The notes under the pieces were generated by a model. It saw only the letters and a program-made list of their open reading frames with translations. It ran no database searches and was not told the DNA's origin. The translations under genes were made by a program, and so were the position numbers. From Capsicum annuum (taxonomy: Eukaryota; Streptophyta; Magnoliopsida; Solanales; Solanaceae), in NCBI RefSeq assembly GCF_002878395.1, contig NC_061118.1, forward strand, positions 3,221,910 through 3,285,909: a stretch of 64,000 nt of DNA. Direction: 5' to 3'. Below are positions 35,171 to 47,219 of the stretch, one piece after another; the stretch's first letter is position 1, and each line of letters begins with the position of its first letter.

Positions 35171-36189
35171 TGGTTTGAGTTAATATAATGAAGAAAAAAA
35201 TATAAAGGATTTGATTTTTTAATTTAAGAAAGATGACCGTTCGATATTAAAAAGGTGCCCTTTTTGAAATGACATGCCTAACTATAACTCATGTGACTCT
35301 TCACATTTGATGTTAGTTGACTACTTTTGTTCAGATAAGGAAAGACATGTGGGCTTTTTAAAAAGAAATTTTATAAATTTTTAAGGCATACTAATTTTAT
35401 TCTAAACTGAGAGATGGGACAAAGTCCATCTCTTCCTTGAGTGAATTCATCATTTGTCTTTCTTTCATCTATCCTTCTCCAAAACTGTTCCCATAAGTGT
35501 ATACCTATAAAAAGGTATAGTACTGAGTTATACCATTGTGTACCTACCTTTCTAAGGATACCACTCACCTTATCATAGCCAAATTTAGGAAGAAAGATCG
35601 ATTCATTTAGTAGGTCAGGTTTAATTGATCAATCTCAATCTCAACTTGTCACATTCAGTACACCACTTCATTCTAGAAAATTTAAATTACATAGGTCTGA
35701 GGACCAGGTAGTAGACTTAACATCCTTTAAATTACCATGATTCCTCTAGCAATGCTTAAACCAGAAAACACCTTTTAGAACTTCTTTCATATCTTTAGGC
35801 TCACTTTGAGACAAAAATATTGAGAAGATGATGAACTTTCTGACTTGATCTCTTATATGGATTACAGTCACTAAGAGTGAATTTAGAATGTAAAGAGGAT
35901 GGGAAGATTTGTTCCACCAGTTTGGCCTTCTAAGATGAGTCTTATAGGGACCAGGTCCCTGAAGATCTTGCCTGGACCCTTCTTGATATTTGTTCAGTTA
36001 GAGCAGGGTTTTGTTACTTATATCCTAGATCACCATCACTTTTATCATTCTTATCTGCATTCTTTGGCTCCTGACCATTCTCTTTAGCAATGTCATACCT
36101 GATTCATCATCTTTCCTAACATATAAAGGACCTCATACACAATTTGTTCATCACATAGATTTCATTTATTGAAAACTCTGTACGCTTAG
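35171..36189. other. Unclear sequence between gag and accessory ORF in D
   Basis: This 1 kb should hold the gag end and linker. I can follow a weak gag-like, lysine/glutamate-rich reading to about 36080, then nothing recognisable. A palindrome AGGGACCAGGTCCCT lies at 35946-35960, showing that the word is not limited to the LTR. Confidence 0.4.
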
Positions 36190-36642
36190 CTTATTGAGGT
36201 ATAGCCCACATAGACAACTTCAAATGAGTATGCTGGATAGTCAATATATAAACTTTTAAATACTTCACATCAATGGTTCCTTCATGAGTTGTTGTCAAGC
36301 AATACCAGATTTCCATAGCATTTTGACTTGTAGTATTCCTATTATATTCATCAGTCCCTATGCCATAAACTAACAATTTTTTGGAGTTATAATTCTTCTC
36401 AACTCTCTTTTTATCTTCATCATCACACTCTCTCCTACTTTAACAAGCATTCTAGTTATTTGTCCCTCTTTGACCTTTTTGACTAGAACATGAGGACTAT
36501 CAAGTATTACATCCATCAGCTCACTGTCCTCAGCCATAATGAAATCATATATCTTTGTTTTCCACCACCCATAAAATTTCCTATTAAATCTAGGTTGTCT
36601 AGTGGTATATTATCCTTCTTTCAGATTAGGTTGAGCATCCAT
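36190..36642 (-). pseudogene. D copia gag (UBN2-type), broken
   Basis: The start at 36642 (MDAQPNLKEG then stop) is followed by QPRFNRKFYGWWKTKIYDF, IMAEDSELMDVILDSPHV, and, after frameshifts, CGIGTDEYN-like sequence (VYGIGTDEYNRNTT), AMEIWYCLTTTHEGTIDVK and ILTIQH (36376-36191). WWKTxxxDFIMAEDSELWD...EYNRI...AKEIW...THEGT...VKESK is the pattern of copia gag polyproteins in Solanaceae. The protein would form the particle of the copia element. Confidence 0.85.
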
Positions 36643-36682
36643 GATAACTAAATCACTCTAGGTGTTAACTTTTTACAGTGTT

Positions 36683-36699
36683 CTAGATTTAATACCAAT
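36683..36699 (-). other. D primer-binding site, decayed
   Basis: On the minus strand ATTGGTATTAAATCTAG follows the LTR end CATTCTGATA; it keeps TTGGTAT of the initiator-Met tRNA PBS. Confidence 0.65.
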
Positions 36700-37430
36700 T
36701 ATCAGAATGTGGGAAGGCTAGACCACACTGTGAGGGACAAGTTCCTTTAGATTCAGTCACGAGCAATCAAATAGCTAAGCACTAGAAAACTAAAACCTTG
36801 TGGGAAAGTAAAGAACACAGTGATTTAACATGGAAACCTCCTTTCTCAAGGGAAGAAAAAGCATGGCTTGACCTCACAATTACTTCAATAGTCCACTATA
36901 ATCAAACTCTTGATTATAGATATCAATGAACCTAACTCTAGGCTCCAACTTCTTGTAATAAATCAACTACAATCATACCTTGACAACTCTGCGAATAACA
37001 AACCTCAATACTGATTAACTATAATCAATATTGAACTCAGGTAACTCTACCTAAGAACTCTTAAGAAAAAAGTAATCATTACTATTATAGAATGAGTAAT
37101 TTAGTTAAAAACCATGGCTCTACTCAAGAACACACATACTCTTTCATCTTTCAAAGAATGAAACATGAGCAATATGTGATTTTTCTTGCTTTTCACTCTT
37201 TTAATATTCTAGATTATGAAAACTCACCAATTGAGAAGTATTCTTTTCTTTTTATAGTGGAGTAATGATTAGGGTAAAAATTTTATTGGGCAAAGTATCC
37301 TGACTGGTACAGATCTCACCTACATAGTTTGTTACAACTGTTCAGGCCTTGTTACAACTATATGTTTCTATAAAAATCTAGGAACTTGGTACCTTGTTTT
37401 ATGCTGATCATTATAAAAAAAAATATAGCA
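36700..37430 (-). repeat. D 5' LTR
   Basis: 731 bp; on the minus strand it starts TGCTATATTTTTTTTTATAA (37430) and ends CATTCTGATA (36700). It aligns with 31596-32338 throughout, for example AACTCTAGGCTCCA and CTCAGGTAACTCTACCTAAG. The palindrome at 36750 has decayed to AGGGACAAGTTCCTT. Confidence 0.85.
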
Positions 37431-38910
37431 TATATCATCCCTAAAAACTTATGCTTTATTTATTGCATACAATTCTAATGTTCATGTGGTTTTAAATGTT
37501 GGTTTTTGAACTTGGGTTGAGAGTTTTGGATGATTGTTGCTTAATTGTGTTCCCATGATTTTATATGCATCGTTTATGCTTTATTGATGGTTTTCAAACT
37601 AATTGGAATAATGGAAATTGATGATTTTGAATTGGAATTAGTTTTAGAAATCGTGTAACCTCAACCCACTTGCATAATTTTCTTTAAAATATGGTAAATC
37701 ATATAGTTTGTATTACTCTCCTAAACAATTGCATTGCATAAATATCTAAACTAATCAAATAGTTTTAGAAGTCCTTTTTGGCCATGTTTTGACTCAAATC
37801 TCAGTTTACAAAGGTCGAGGTATTCCCATACTGTCTTGATAAATATCAGTTTTTGGGGGTTGAGTCACTCCCCAAGTTGACTTAATAAATCTTAGTCTAT
37901 AAGGGTTGAGGCATTCTGCCAAACTTACTTGCTAAATTACTAGGGTCGTGGCATTCCCCTAAGGTGATGAATAATTAGAATGGCATAATGATATTAGCTT
38001 AAAAGCATAATTGGTATGACGATACTAATAGTATATGCTTTAATGGATCATTCTTGGTTTAAGAAATGTAAATGTCTAAATGTTTTAATTGGATTGATAC
38101 AGAAAACATACATTTACCAGCGTAAGGGTTGGTCTTGATGATCGTGTGCTTATGATACACTGTATATATTAGTATCCTGGAATGACTTAGGGTTGGGTAA
38201 TTCCCTAGTCTTTCTTGGATACCCTGATTTATGTGGCTAACATGCACTTGGACCCTTTCAGCATGGTTAGAGCTAGACCAATATAGCCCATTGGTGTAGA
38301 TGATGGTTGAGTGACACAATCTAGGTTAATGTTTTAATTCTCATGCTAAACCTTATTTCCCCATCCCAGGATTGATATATATATATATATATATATATAT
38401 ATGGTTTTTGACTTGACATTATTTTATCCTTTTCTTGAGTTACATGCTAGTGCTTATCCTGCTAACCATCCTTGAATACTGTATTCCCATGCGATGCAGG
38501 GTTAGATGATACTTCTATTTCATTCTACAGTGTTAGGTGATTTCTAGATTGTTTGTGAGTCATCTTTAAAGTGGTAAGCTTCTATTCTTTGAAAGGACAT
38601 CATTTTGTGGTCTTTTATTTACTTATGTCTTAGATTATTTTGGTGGGTTCCTTTTTGGCTATGGTTGGGTGCATTTCCCAACTTGGGTTGAGGTTTGGTT
38701 TTGTAGAGACTTTTATGGACAACAGAGTATGGGTGGATTGTGTTGTGTATTCTTAGATCCCTCTCATTATTGATTTGTCTATCTTATTATATATTTGGAA
38801 TTCATCAGCTACTATTCATATTGTGTTTTGGTTGGCTAGTCTTAAGGGGGTGGTCTTTGCTCCTTAGTGGACTTGAGATACCTGTATAGGCCCTAGTTCG
38901 GGTCATAAAA
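37431..38910 (+). repeat. C 3' LTR, second part (after D)
   Basis: It resumes with TATATCATCCCTAAAAACTTATG and follows 9461-11037 of the 5' LTR. It contains the ~47-bp tandem units at 37796-37970 and an (AT)14 microsatellite at 38375-38402 where the 5' LTR has only TATAAATATATGTATG. It ends GGTCATAAAA at 38910. Confidence 0.8.
38375..38402. repeat. (AT)n microsatellite, 14 units
   Basis: A perfect AT run inside the C 3' LTR. The matching place in the 5' LTR (10490-10510) has a short AT-rich stretch, so the run expanded after insertion of C. Confidence 0.95.
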
Positions 38911-40034
38911 TATTTATTCTACTAGGTTCTTTAGGAGTATGTTGTACACCTTTATTTTTTTTTGGACTTTGAAGTGGTTTATTTTTTGTCTTTCTAATTT
39001 TTCAAATCTCTTCCTTTTGTAGACTTTACAATTTGTTGCTTTGAAAAGTGTAATTAAGAGATCTTTCTTTCATATATTTGCAAGTTCTTTCCTTGTGTCA
39101 ATTCTTTTCTAGGGACTAATATTTCATCATTAGTCTTAGAATTTTCCCTTTCTTCTACTTCTATTACATTCATAGAAGAGAATTTCTTTGCCTCAACACT
39201 TTTTCTTAGCTTTGTTCTTTTGTAAGTTGACATTTTATTTTCCTTCAGAGAAACATCTATAATCTTATTAAATGTTTACCTCGTAGTGTGAACTAATCCT
39301 TTCTTAGGGTCTTTAGCAACCTTGGTAGGGGTAGATACAAGATTTTTCTGATATACTACATCAAGGGAAGATGTTCCTCATTACCCATCACATTAAGAGG
39401 TCCAAAAGTAAGGTAAAAGTCTATGGATTTAGATGTCATATGATATATAGGGCTACCGTCTCTTCTAGGAGGAGACAAACATGTAAAGGACTCAAATTTT
39501 TTTTGTGATTTACTTTGTTCATTTGGAATACTCTCCTTTTCCTTAGTTAAAACCATCTTTGAGGAAAAAATTTCAACTTATTGAGTACCTGAGTAGGAAT
39601 CCCACCAGCCTCAGTATAACCCTTTTAAACCATATTATTTGTAGTATCTCCTTCTTCGAAGTTTATCTTAGTATTAGATACTTTCACATCAAAGGGACCC
39701 AAACATACACTAGGTTTTTATGAAAATATTATGAACAAGTCGATTCAGAGTTTTCAGATTTTTCACAGTTAAAACCATCTTTGTCACCACCTTTTGACTT
39801 GAAAGTTTTAGTCCTTGATCCTTAACACCAACTTAAATTATATCCCCAGACATATTTCCACAGACTCTATTTGAAGAATTTGGTGGAACTTTGTATCCAA
39901 GGAAGTATTAGAAGTTAGGGTTTCCTTTAAAGGTAATATTGGGATGAAGGGGAAGAATAGAGTATAGATGATATGGTAGGGACATATTGAGTAGAGGATT
40001 TTTTAAGAGATAAAGATCTAAAAGAGAATTTTAT
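38911..40034 (-). pseudogene. L: accessory ORF of a copia element, N-terminal part, broken
   Basis: On the minus strand, after the H insertion site, a serine/threonine-rich start (KKSSTQYVPTISSILYSSPS, 40010-39940) leads to MVLTKEKESIPNEQSKSQKK (39556) and a lysine/glutamate-rich part (RKSVEAKKFSSMNVIEVEE, ILVPRKELTQGKNL, about 39230-39060). The composition and order are like the basic half of the accessory ORF in D. It runs off at 38911 where C's 3' LTR begins, so the conserved YELVNKVLLP-type core is missing. It lies downstream of copia RNase H (54395-54490) in the same orientation. Confidence 0.55.
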
Positions 40035-42441
40035 TGTAATATCCCAAAAATCCAAACCAATGTTAGAGCCATGTTTCAAACTCATGCAAAGTATATTATA
40101 ATTCTTTTGTAGTTTTAAGAGTGTGTTGGATGTATCGTAAGGCCTCAAATAGCTCCCAGCTATTAGATGAATCAAAATATTCCTTATCGATTGAGTTTTC
40201 GAGAAGAATGTTACTTTAGTCAACTTCAAATGAGCATTTCTTTTTATCTACTTTGAATTTTCCATCTCAAGACCCACCAAATTGTACGAAATTGAATTAT
40301 CTTTTAAACGATACCAATTTTGCCTAAATTTGATACCCTGGGGAGAAGTTATGACACTTTTAGTGAAAGACAATGGCCCAACATGATAAGGTCGCATTGT
40401 GGAGATAGCCAAATCACGTTCGTCCTTTTCCAATGGACCACCTCGATGGCAACGCATCGCACCAAGGTGCCAATTCAGAATTATCCATTTCTAGTGGCAC
40501 AAAATGGGGATTGTCCTTTTCTAGTGTCCCAACGTGATAAGTATCGCATCGCGCCGGAGCCAAAAATTTATATTTTTTAGTAACACAATTTAATTTCTAG
40601 GGACCGTTTGGTCTTTTCCCATGGCCCCTAATCCTCCCAAAATACATAATTACAACCCTAAAGGTGCATTATGTACCCCATTACTCATAATTCCTCTCCA
40701 AGAAGCTAACCATCTCTCAAGAACAAAACCTTAGCATTCAAGATTAAAGATCAAATCTCAAGGAAAACCCCAAGAACTCTCACGAATTCATCAAGTATGT
40801 TAAATGTTCATCCATGGATCCCTTTAACCCATGGAGTCCAAGTACCCAATTTCACAATCAAAGTTATGATTTTTACAAGCTATTGTGATTTAAATTGTGA
40901 TTTTAACCATAAGACCTCATGAATCTTGATTCTATACCATGTTTACCTCAAATTGTTGTTGTTATTAAACCCCACATATTTTAATGATGTTATTCCTTGA
41001 TTTAATTCAGAACTAGTGATGTTGATGTTGAAATTATTTGTTACTATAATATTTAAATTATTCCCATGCTTAGCTTAAACTTTGTACATCAAGTGTTTGA
41101 TAAAATGCCTGCAAGAATGAACTTTGAATAAATGTTTTCATATTAGGTCCCCAAAGTTTTAGTACTATTTTGCTGTTATTGATATTGAGTCACGGGGGTC
41201 ATGAATACCTAAAAACTTTGCTATTTACTATTCCTCTATATCTTTAGATTAGTTTCTGATATATTATGAGTAATATCAGTTCAGTCAGTTATGTGATCAG
41301 TTAAACTTACAACAGTTTAGTATTTTGAGTTAGTTCAGTTAACAGTAGGATTTAGCATTAAGTGAGTGATGGGATGATAACTTCCTTGTCAGTTATGCAG
41401 AGTCGTTAGTAGCAGTCTCTGTACTCTAGAACTACATAGCCAACATAGGATTTGAGGAGTCACTGGTTAGTTCAGGATTGACTACCTCCTAGGTGTCACC
41501 CGTCAGTTTAGGCTTGACACTCTTAGTCCTTTGGGACAACATATTAGTATATTGGATCCACACAGCCAGTGTTTATACCAGTGGCACGGTACTGACATAC
41601 TTCAAATATGGGTCATAGGTTGAACTCCAAATTGCTCATTGGGGGATGTTGGTTAGATTATAGCTCTCATAGTCTTAGTCCAATAATTAGTTTATTAACT
41701 CAGTTTTAGTGTTGCTTGACCATAGTGTATAGTTATCAGTTATTCATGTTTCAGTACTCAGTATTTTAGTTAATGGATCATATTTAGAATATGTTTTATG
41801 CTTGGTCATGCATTCTCAGTATTTACAGATTTTATGCATTCTATTTAGTATTTCATGCTATTCATTGAGTCAGTTTTTACATTTGTACATAAAGTCATGC
41901 ATATCAGCCTACCTCATTTAGCATACTAATACATTAAAAGTACTGATTGCATACTTGTTTCTTGTGCTCTAATGTATCATATCATAGGTTCGGATGCTCA
42001 ATTCCCGAATCGCACATAGATTTTCCTGATTATCAGATGTAGCAGTGGTGAGTCCTCATATTTAGAGGACATGGTTTATTTATCTTAGTTATTTCAACAG
42101 TTTTAGTATTTTTATATTAAGTAGAAATTAGTTGGGGGTATGTCCAATCAGCTCCCCAGTCAGTGAGTAGAGGTTTTTTAGACTAGTACAGACAGTTAGT
42201 CAGTCTTTAGTTTTCAATTGTCATTATAAGAATTTTATCAGTATTCTCAAATTTGTTTTACTTACTTCATCAGAACTATGATTGAAAACCTTATGGCATT
42301 CCTTCGTTAAATTCTTTATATGATTTATTATTATAAGTTTTATTCAGTGTTCACAGCAGGTACCAACTCATGGGTTAACTTGTGATCCCTCAGGACTGTA
42401 AGCATCGTGTGGCGCCTAGGGTGTACACTCAAGTCATTACA
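40035..42441 (+). repeat. H 5' LTR
   Basis: 2,407 bp, TGTAATATCCC...GTCATTACA. It contains the word cluster at 40366-40562 (GCATCGCACC, CAACGTGATAAG, CATCGCGCC) and a run of direct repeats such as GGTTAGTTCAGG and CAGTTTAGGCTTGACAC (41460-41530). It matches the 3' LTR except for a duplication present only there. Confidence 0.9.
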
Positions 42442-42444
42442 AAC

Positions 42445-42463
42445 TTGGTATCAGAGCCTAAGG
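42445..42463 (+). other. H primer-binding site
   Basis: TTGGTATCAGAGCCTAAGG lies three bases after the LTR end, a full match to the initiator-Met tRNA type PBS used by plant gypsy and copia elements. Confidence 0.95.
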
Positions 42464-42663
42464 TTATGAAGTTTCCTAGAAAGTCTGAAAGTCGTATCGA
42501 GTAGAGTCTTATGCATGGGTGTGAAGCGCTCTACACTTATGGACAAGAGCCTATGAGGTGGTTTAGGAAAAGATTCCCTTCTTTTAGCGTTCATGTCATG
42601 TGAAAGAGCATGAGCTCATGTTAAACTCTTTTTCTAATCAATTCTTCCTTTAGTTTACAAAAC

Positions 42664-43071
42664 ATGCCTCCCAGAAAGACAAAGGGAAGAAGAAATGTAA
42701 ACTAGCCATAACCTTCACCCATTCAGGAAGAACCCTTGAACGAGCATGTTTCTCTTGAAGAATTCAGAGCTGCATTGACTGCTCTAGTTCACTCTGTAGT
42801 TGCTATGAATGTTCATCCAATCATTGTTCCATCTAAACCAGTGGCTAGTACTTCCAAAACTAGGATTCGGTAGTTTACCTGAATGAATCCTCCTCTATTT
42901 TCGAATCCAATTCTGAAGAGGATCTACAGGAATTCCTAGACATTGTCTAGAAGGTAACAAACTTTATAGGGGTGACTTCTAATGGGAGTGCTGAATTGGC
43001 CGCTTATCTATTGCAGGATATAACCCATACTTAGTTTAAGCAGTGGAAAGGGGTTAAAAGTAGAGACACTA
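42664..43071 (+). pseudogene. H gag N-terminal part, cut by I
   Basis: It starts MPPRKTKGRR and continues with EEPLNEHVSLEEFRAALTAL, VVAMNVHPI and MNPPLFS, then, in another frame, PLIYCRI-like capsid sequence and KGLKVETL. The solo LTR I interrupts after ...GACACTA; the frame resumes at 46413 with WPIKWEEFATSFLDRFF. Two stops lie before the break. Confidence 0.8.
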
Positions 43072-46000
43072 TGTAACACCTTGATTTTTTAAATCGGAAT
43101 GCTACCGGTGCTCATGACCCCAAAGGACCACAAACTAACCCATAACTGATATCTTTACCTGTATACTGTATAATATATCATAAAATGTAGAAACATGAAT
43201 ATGAAAGGCCATAAGGTTTGAACTAAATAAACGTCTGATAACAAAATGTCTAAAAAAGGTATAACAAGTCCAAAACAAGTCATAAATACTGAAAATAATG
43301 AGATCTGAATATGTAATCTGACATCTAGTCTGAAAGCCTCTAACTGAACTGAATAAAGAGTTGAAGAACATGTCTCTAACTAACTCCATCTAGCAACTGA
43401 ATAGTAAATGTAGCAATAATCATATCATCCTCGAATAAGAAGGACTCACAGCAAACTTTGAACACTGGAATGCTACTACTGATCTGGAGCTTGTACCTCT
43501 AAACATATGCTGTAACTTAAGAGAAAGCACCATAGCGTAAATACGTTAGTACGTCTGAATGTACTGAGTATACGAGTGAGGTAGGATAAATGAAAAGGGT
43601 TATATGCATGAACAATGCTAACTAATATGAATGTGAGAATACATACATGCATAAACAACTATAACTGAACTCGTAATGATACTGGCTACTGAGTCTGAAT
43701 GCTAATGATATGACTCTACTATTACTGAGGTACTGAATAGATTATTGACTATTTCTGACAGTTTAAATTATGAAGAACTGGTTTGAATGACTGTGTCTAA
43801 CAGTCCTAAAATTGAATGCTGGTAACATGAGCTATGACAAATGATATAGCTTATATAACTGTAATGATCAGACTAATCGATATAACCGATACTGAGTGAC
43901 TGTATCTGACAGTCTAAGTTCTGATGGAACTATCTGAGTTCCGTTCTACTTGGAGTAACTAAATTTGAGACCAGTCCTATCTAGGGGGTGATCATGAGTA
44001 TACTGACAATATGGATGATTTGACTTAGTTTGAGATCAGTCCTATCTAGCAAGTGATCTTTAAATCTAATGATTTTGATACTAATTAATCATAATTGAGA
44101 TCAATCCTAGCTAATCGGTGATCTTGAAGTCTATTTACAATAATAAGCATCGACTGTATCTAACAGTACTGAATCTGTACTACTAAGCTGAGTTGACTGT
44201 GTCTGAAAGCCCTGATTTTGTAACTGAAAATGTGGGATGTGTTCATCTAACCAACATGCCCTAAGCTAAGCTAACTGGGGTCCAATCTCTGCCCTGACTG
44301 GAAGGGTGTCAGTACCGCACCACCAATAAAGACATCTACTGTGGATTCAGTCCTAATCTAGCGGGTGACTCCTGGGATCAGTCCTATACATAAAAATGTG
44401 CTAATGGGTAACACCTGAGTATGTCAGTCCAATCTAACGGGTGACATCTTGTACCTATGCTGGAAACATAGTTATAGAACTTAGGGTTGCTTCTGTGGAT
44501 CTCAATCCTATTCTAGAGGTTGAGCCCTCATCCTTAGGTTCACTCAGTGCTCAATCCTACTCTCATATGAAAGATACTGAACTAAATAACTGGGCTGAAC
44601 TAAATAACTTAACTGAACTGATTTGCTGAACTGATACTAATTAACTGAACTGATAGTAGTGGTATTGTTTAGCGGAGCTAAAACTGAGTTTACTGGATTT
44701 TGATGATGGATGAAATATAATAAGTTCTGAGGACTAATTAAGAGTACTGAAGTTACTGAGATTTACTGTGATTACTGAGGTTACTGGGCACTGAGATTAC
44801 TGAGAATACTAAACTACTGAGATTACTGAGTTTTCCTGAGTCACATGACTGATTGATTTTTATAGATCATGGCTTGACTGAGAGTATCGTGAAAACATTA
44901 CATGGCTCTAGGCACACAACTATATTTTTCAGGTACAAGTACCCCCAGGACTCGATGGAAGGAAATTGACACACATGACTAACTTGATCATAAAATTAGA
45001 GTCCATAATCCACAATATCATAAATAAGGGATTTTGTACTAATCATGGTTCTCAAAAATCAATTTCATGGAAGGTAATTTCATACAACATGTATATACTT
45101 GCATAGCTTTCAATATCATGCTCATTACAAATTACGACCACAATCCATAATATCATAACTTGGGGAATTTCATGAAGTATATGGGTATTGTACATCTTGA
45201 ACATGAGTGGGATTTGCAAGTAAGCATAGCATAATTCCATAAGACTAGTTCATGAGTAATCCAACAGTGTTCACAAGACACATTATCAATATGGATGACA
45301 TTGAATCATAGAGGCCTATCATGAATCCTTCACTTAGTCACGATTTAGATATAATGCATGATTTCTAGTCTCTTAGGTATTTTATCATACATCTTACATG
45401 CACTCTTTAAGGCATAGGTGTATTCACTAACCTACACCACTTTAATCCATCCAATTCATGGGTTCCAACTATATGATCACAATCTTCTTGGAAGTTCATC
45501 AAATTCTCACTCTATAACATAAACCACAAACAACAACATGAATACAACCATATCACCATAAAACATTCATGATTTTACTATCAAAGATTGATTCTTGAAC
45601 TCCACAAACAAAAGAGATCCATGGATGAACACTATGCATACCTTAATGGCGATGAAATTGTTGAAAGATTGGACCTTCAAGCTTGATTATGTAACCCTAG
45701 TAGTTTCTCTTCTTGTTCTGCTCTTGGATAATGAACTTAAGATGCTAATAGGGTTGTAATGTGATTAGAAGCTATAAATTTCATGAGGTTAAGTATTAGG
45801 ACGTGTAAAGAGTGTTAAAAGACTTAATTATCCTCAAAATAACTCAAAAACTAAGTGTTTTTCGTGGCTGAAATCATAAGTGTGTGTTGCACACCTCATC
45901 GCACATACTAAGGTGTGCGCCACACATCCTATCGCATAAGATAAGGTGTGCATCATACATGCTATTGTACACTTAAGGGTGTGCGCCGCACAACCTGTCG

Positions 46001-46412
46001 CACACTTGTTCCAGTAGCCATGTGCGATTGTTTATGCGTCGCACTCCTACTTTGCAGGGCCATAACTTCTTGCTTGAGTTTCGGATTTTTATAAAATTGG
46101 AATCTTTAGAAATATAATTCGATTCTCTACAATTTGGTGGGTATAAATCTGCCAAAATATCACATATAAATCAAGTTTCCTTATTCAAAGGTCACTCTTG
46201 CAGAATCACAAACTAAAACTTGATGGATCCAAAAGCTATTAGCTTGCCTTACTCTGGGTGACTCACATGAGCATGCTTAACACATCATAAGCTATATTAT
46301 CGCTAGGATACTCATTGTTAATCATGTACTTAAATATGAATCACAAGATATGAGGTTTCATACGTGGGAGAACTAATTCATTTCTTAGCTTGGAAACATA
46401 CGGGGTATTACA
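43072..46412 (-). mobile_element. I: solo LTR (3.3 kb) of another gypsy family, in H gag
   Basis: The insert is 3,341 bp with TGTAACACC...GTATTACA ends. H gag reads ...GACACTA before and CA-TATGG after, that is a CACTA target duplication with one base lost. On the minus strand it looks like one long LTR: TGTAATACCCC start (46412), a word cluster (GTGTGCG/CGCACAC, 45880-46020), a CCTAGTAG-type leader with TTCATCCATGG, and the end GGTCATGAGCACCGG...GGTGTTACA. No coding domain or PBS was found inside. It is best explained by LTR-LTR recombination removing the element body. Confidence 0.75.
43964..44160. repeat. ~65-bp direct repeats inside solo LTR I
   Basis: Three units start at 43964, 44030 and 44095, each with TTGAGA(C/T)CA(G/A)TCCTA followed by GGTGATC. 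Shorter repeats GACTGT(A/G)TCTGACAGTC occur around them (43795, 43905, 44155, 44192). Confidence 0.75.
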
Positions 46413-47060
46413 CATATGGCCTATAAAATGGGAGGAGTTTGCTACATCCTTCTTAGATAGATTCTTCCTGTTGGAGTTGAAGAAATCCAAAGTGTTAGAG
46501 TTTATCAACTTGAGGTAGGGCAACATGAGTGTGAAGGAGTATACCCTTAAGTTTACTCAGCTAGATAGGTATGCTCCTTATATGGAGGCAGATAGCAGGT
46601 CTAGGATGAGCAAGTTTGTTTCTACAGTATCTGATAGTATGGTTAAGAAGTGTAGGTCTTCGATGTTAATTAAGGAGATGGACATATCTAGGCTTATGGT
46701 CTATGCTCAACAGATTGAGGAGCAGAAGAACAAGGAGAATAATGGAAAGAACAAGCGGGATAGAATACGTAGCTTTAATTTTACTCAACCAAAGTCAAAA
46801 GGTGGTAACCATTCTCAGTTTTGTTAGAAATATTAAGTATTAGCTCCATCTTTAACTAGCTCCCCTGTATCTAAATACAGAAATAATAATAGGGATAGAG
46901 TGCTATGCTCTAAGTCCTAAGGAATTATAAATAGCAGGTGTACAAATCCTCTTTGCATAACTGTGGCAGAAAACATCATGGTGAGTGTAGAGCTAGTAGT
47001 GATATATGCTTTGGGTATGGTAAACTAGGACACCAGATTTGGGAGTGTCGGGTAGTTGCT
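46413..47060 (+). pseudogene. H gag capsid and zinc knuckle, broken
   Basis: After I the frame gives WEEFATSFLDRFFLLELKKS, then [55 protein letters not shown] (46525-46827) and a basic NHSQFC end. The zinc knuckle near 46965-47055 reads CGRKHHGECRASSD then CFGYGKLGHQIWEC, with a tyrosine in place of a cysteine. It is the best-preserved gag in the window. Confidence 0.9.
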
Positions 47061-47219
47061 CAAAAAATAGAGTGATTTGTGCCAACAAGGCCAGTCCCAT
47101 TAGTCATCGGCTCCAGCTAGCCACTCTACTCAGTAGGGCACCATCTCCAGTGCTACTAGTGGTCATTGTGAGAACAGTCTTTATGCACTTCAGTCTTAAC
47201 AAGATTAGGAAAGTTCTCC

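Larger units (their letters stand above)
31596..37430 (-). mobile_element. D: non-autonomous Ty1/copia (Sirevirus-like) with gag and accessory ORF
   Basis: The element is 5,835 bp, with LTRs at 31596-32338 and 36700-37430, TG...CA type ends and flanking TATCT/TATAT as a near-perfect target duplication. C LTR sequence continues on both sides (compare 9440-9500). Minus strand order: PBS, copia gag (36642-36190), unclear sequence, accessory ORF (about 35170-33400), repeated purine tracts, LTR. No protease, integrase, RT or RNase H motif was found in the 4.36 kb internal part, so it would need proteins from a relative. Confidence 0.85.
9100..38910 (+). mobile_element. C: Ty3/gypsy element split by A and D
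   Basis: C consists of a truncated 5' LTR (9100-11037), PBS and gag start (11038-11298), the nested element A (11299-27729), gag/protease/partial RT (27730-29260), a stretch of unknown content, a purine tract and a 3' LTR (30936-31595 and 37431-38910) split by the nested copia D. The two LTR copies align closely in blocks such as GTGACTCGTGACC-like words, TGCTTGAATGGTGTTCC and GGTGATGAATAATTAGAATGG. Without the inserts C would be about 7.5 kb, which is short for a complete element, so part of pol is deleted. Confidence 0.8.

Noticed and set aside
38375..38402. AT run as a replication origin or matrix-attachment site
   Set aside because: It is a simple microsatellite expansion in one LTR copy; nothing else supports a functional role.
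45880..46020. CRISPR-like or satellite array
   Set aside because: The units are irregular, lie in both orientations and are confined to one part of an LTR; no constant spacing, and the genome is eukaryotic.
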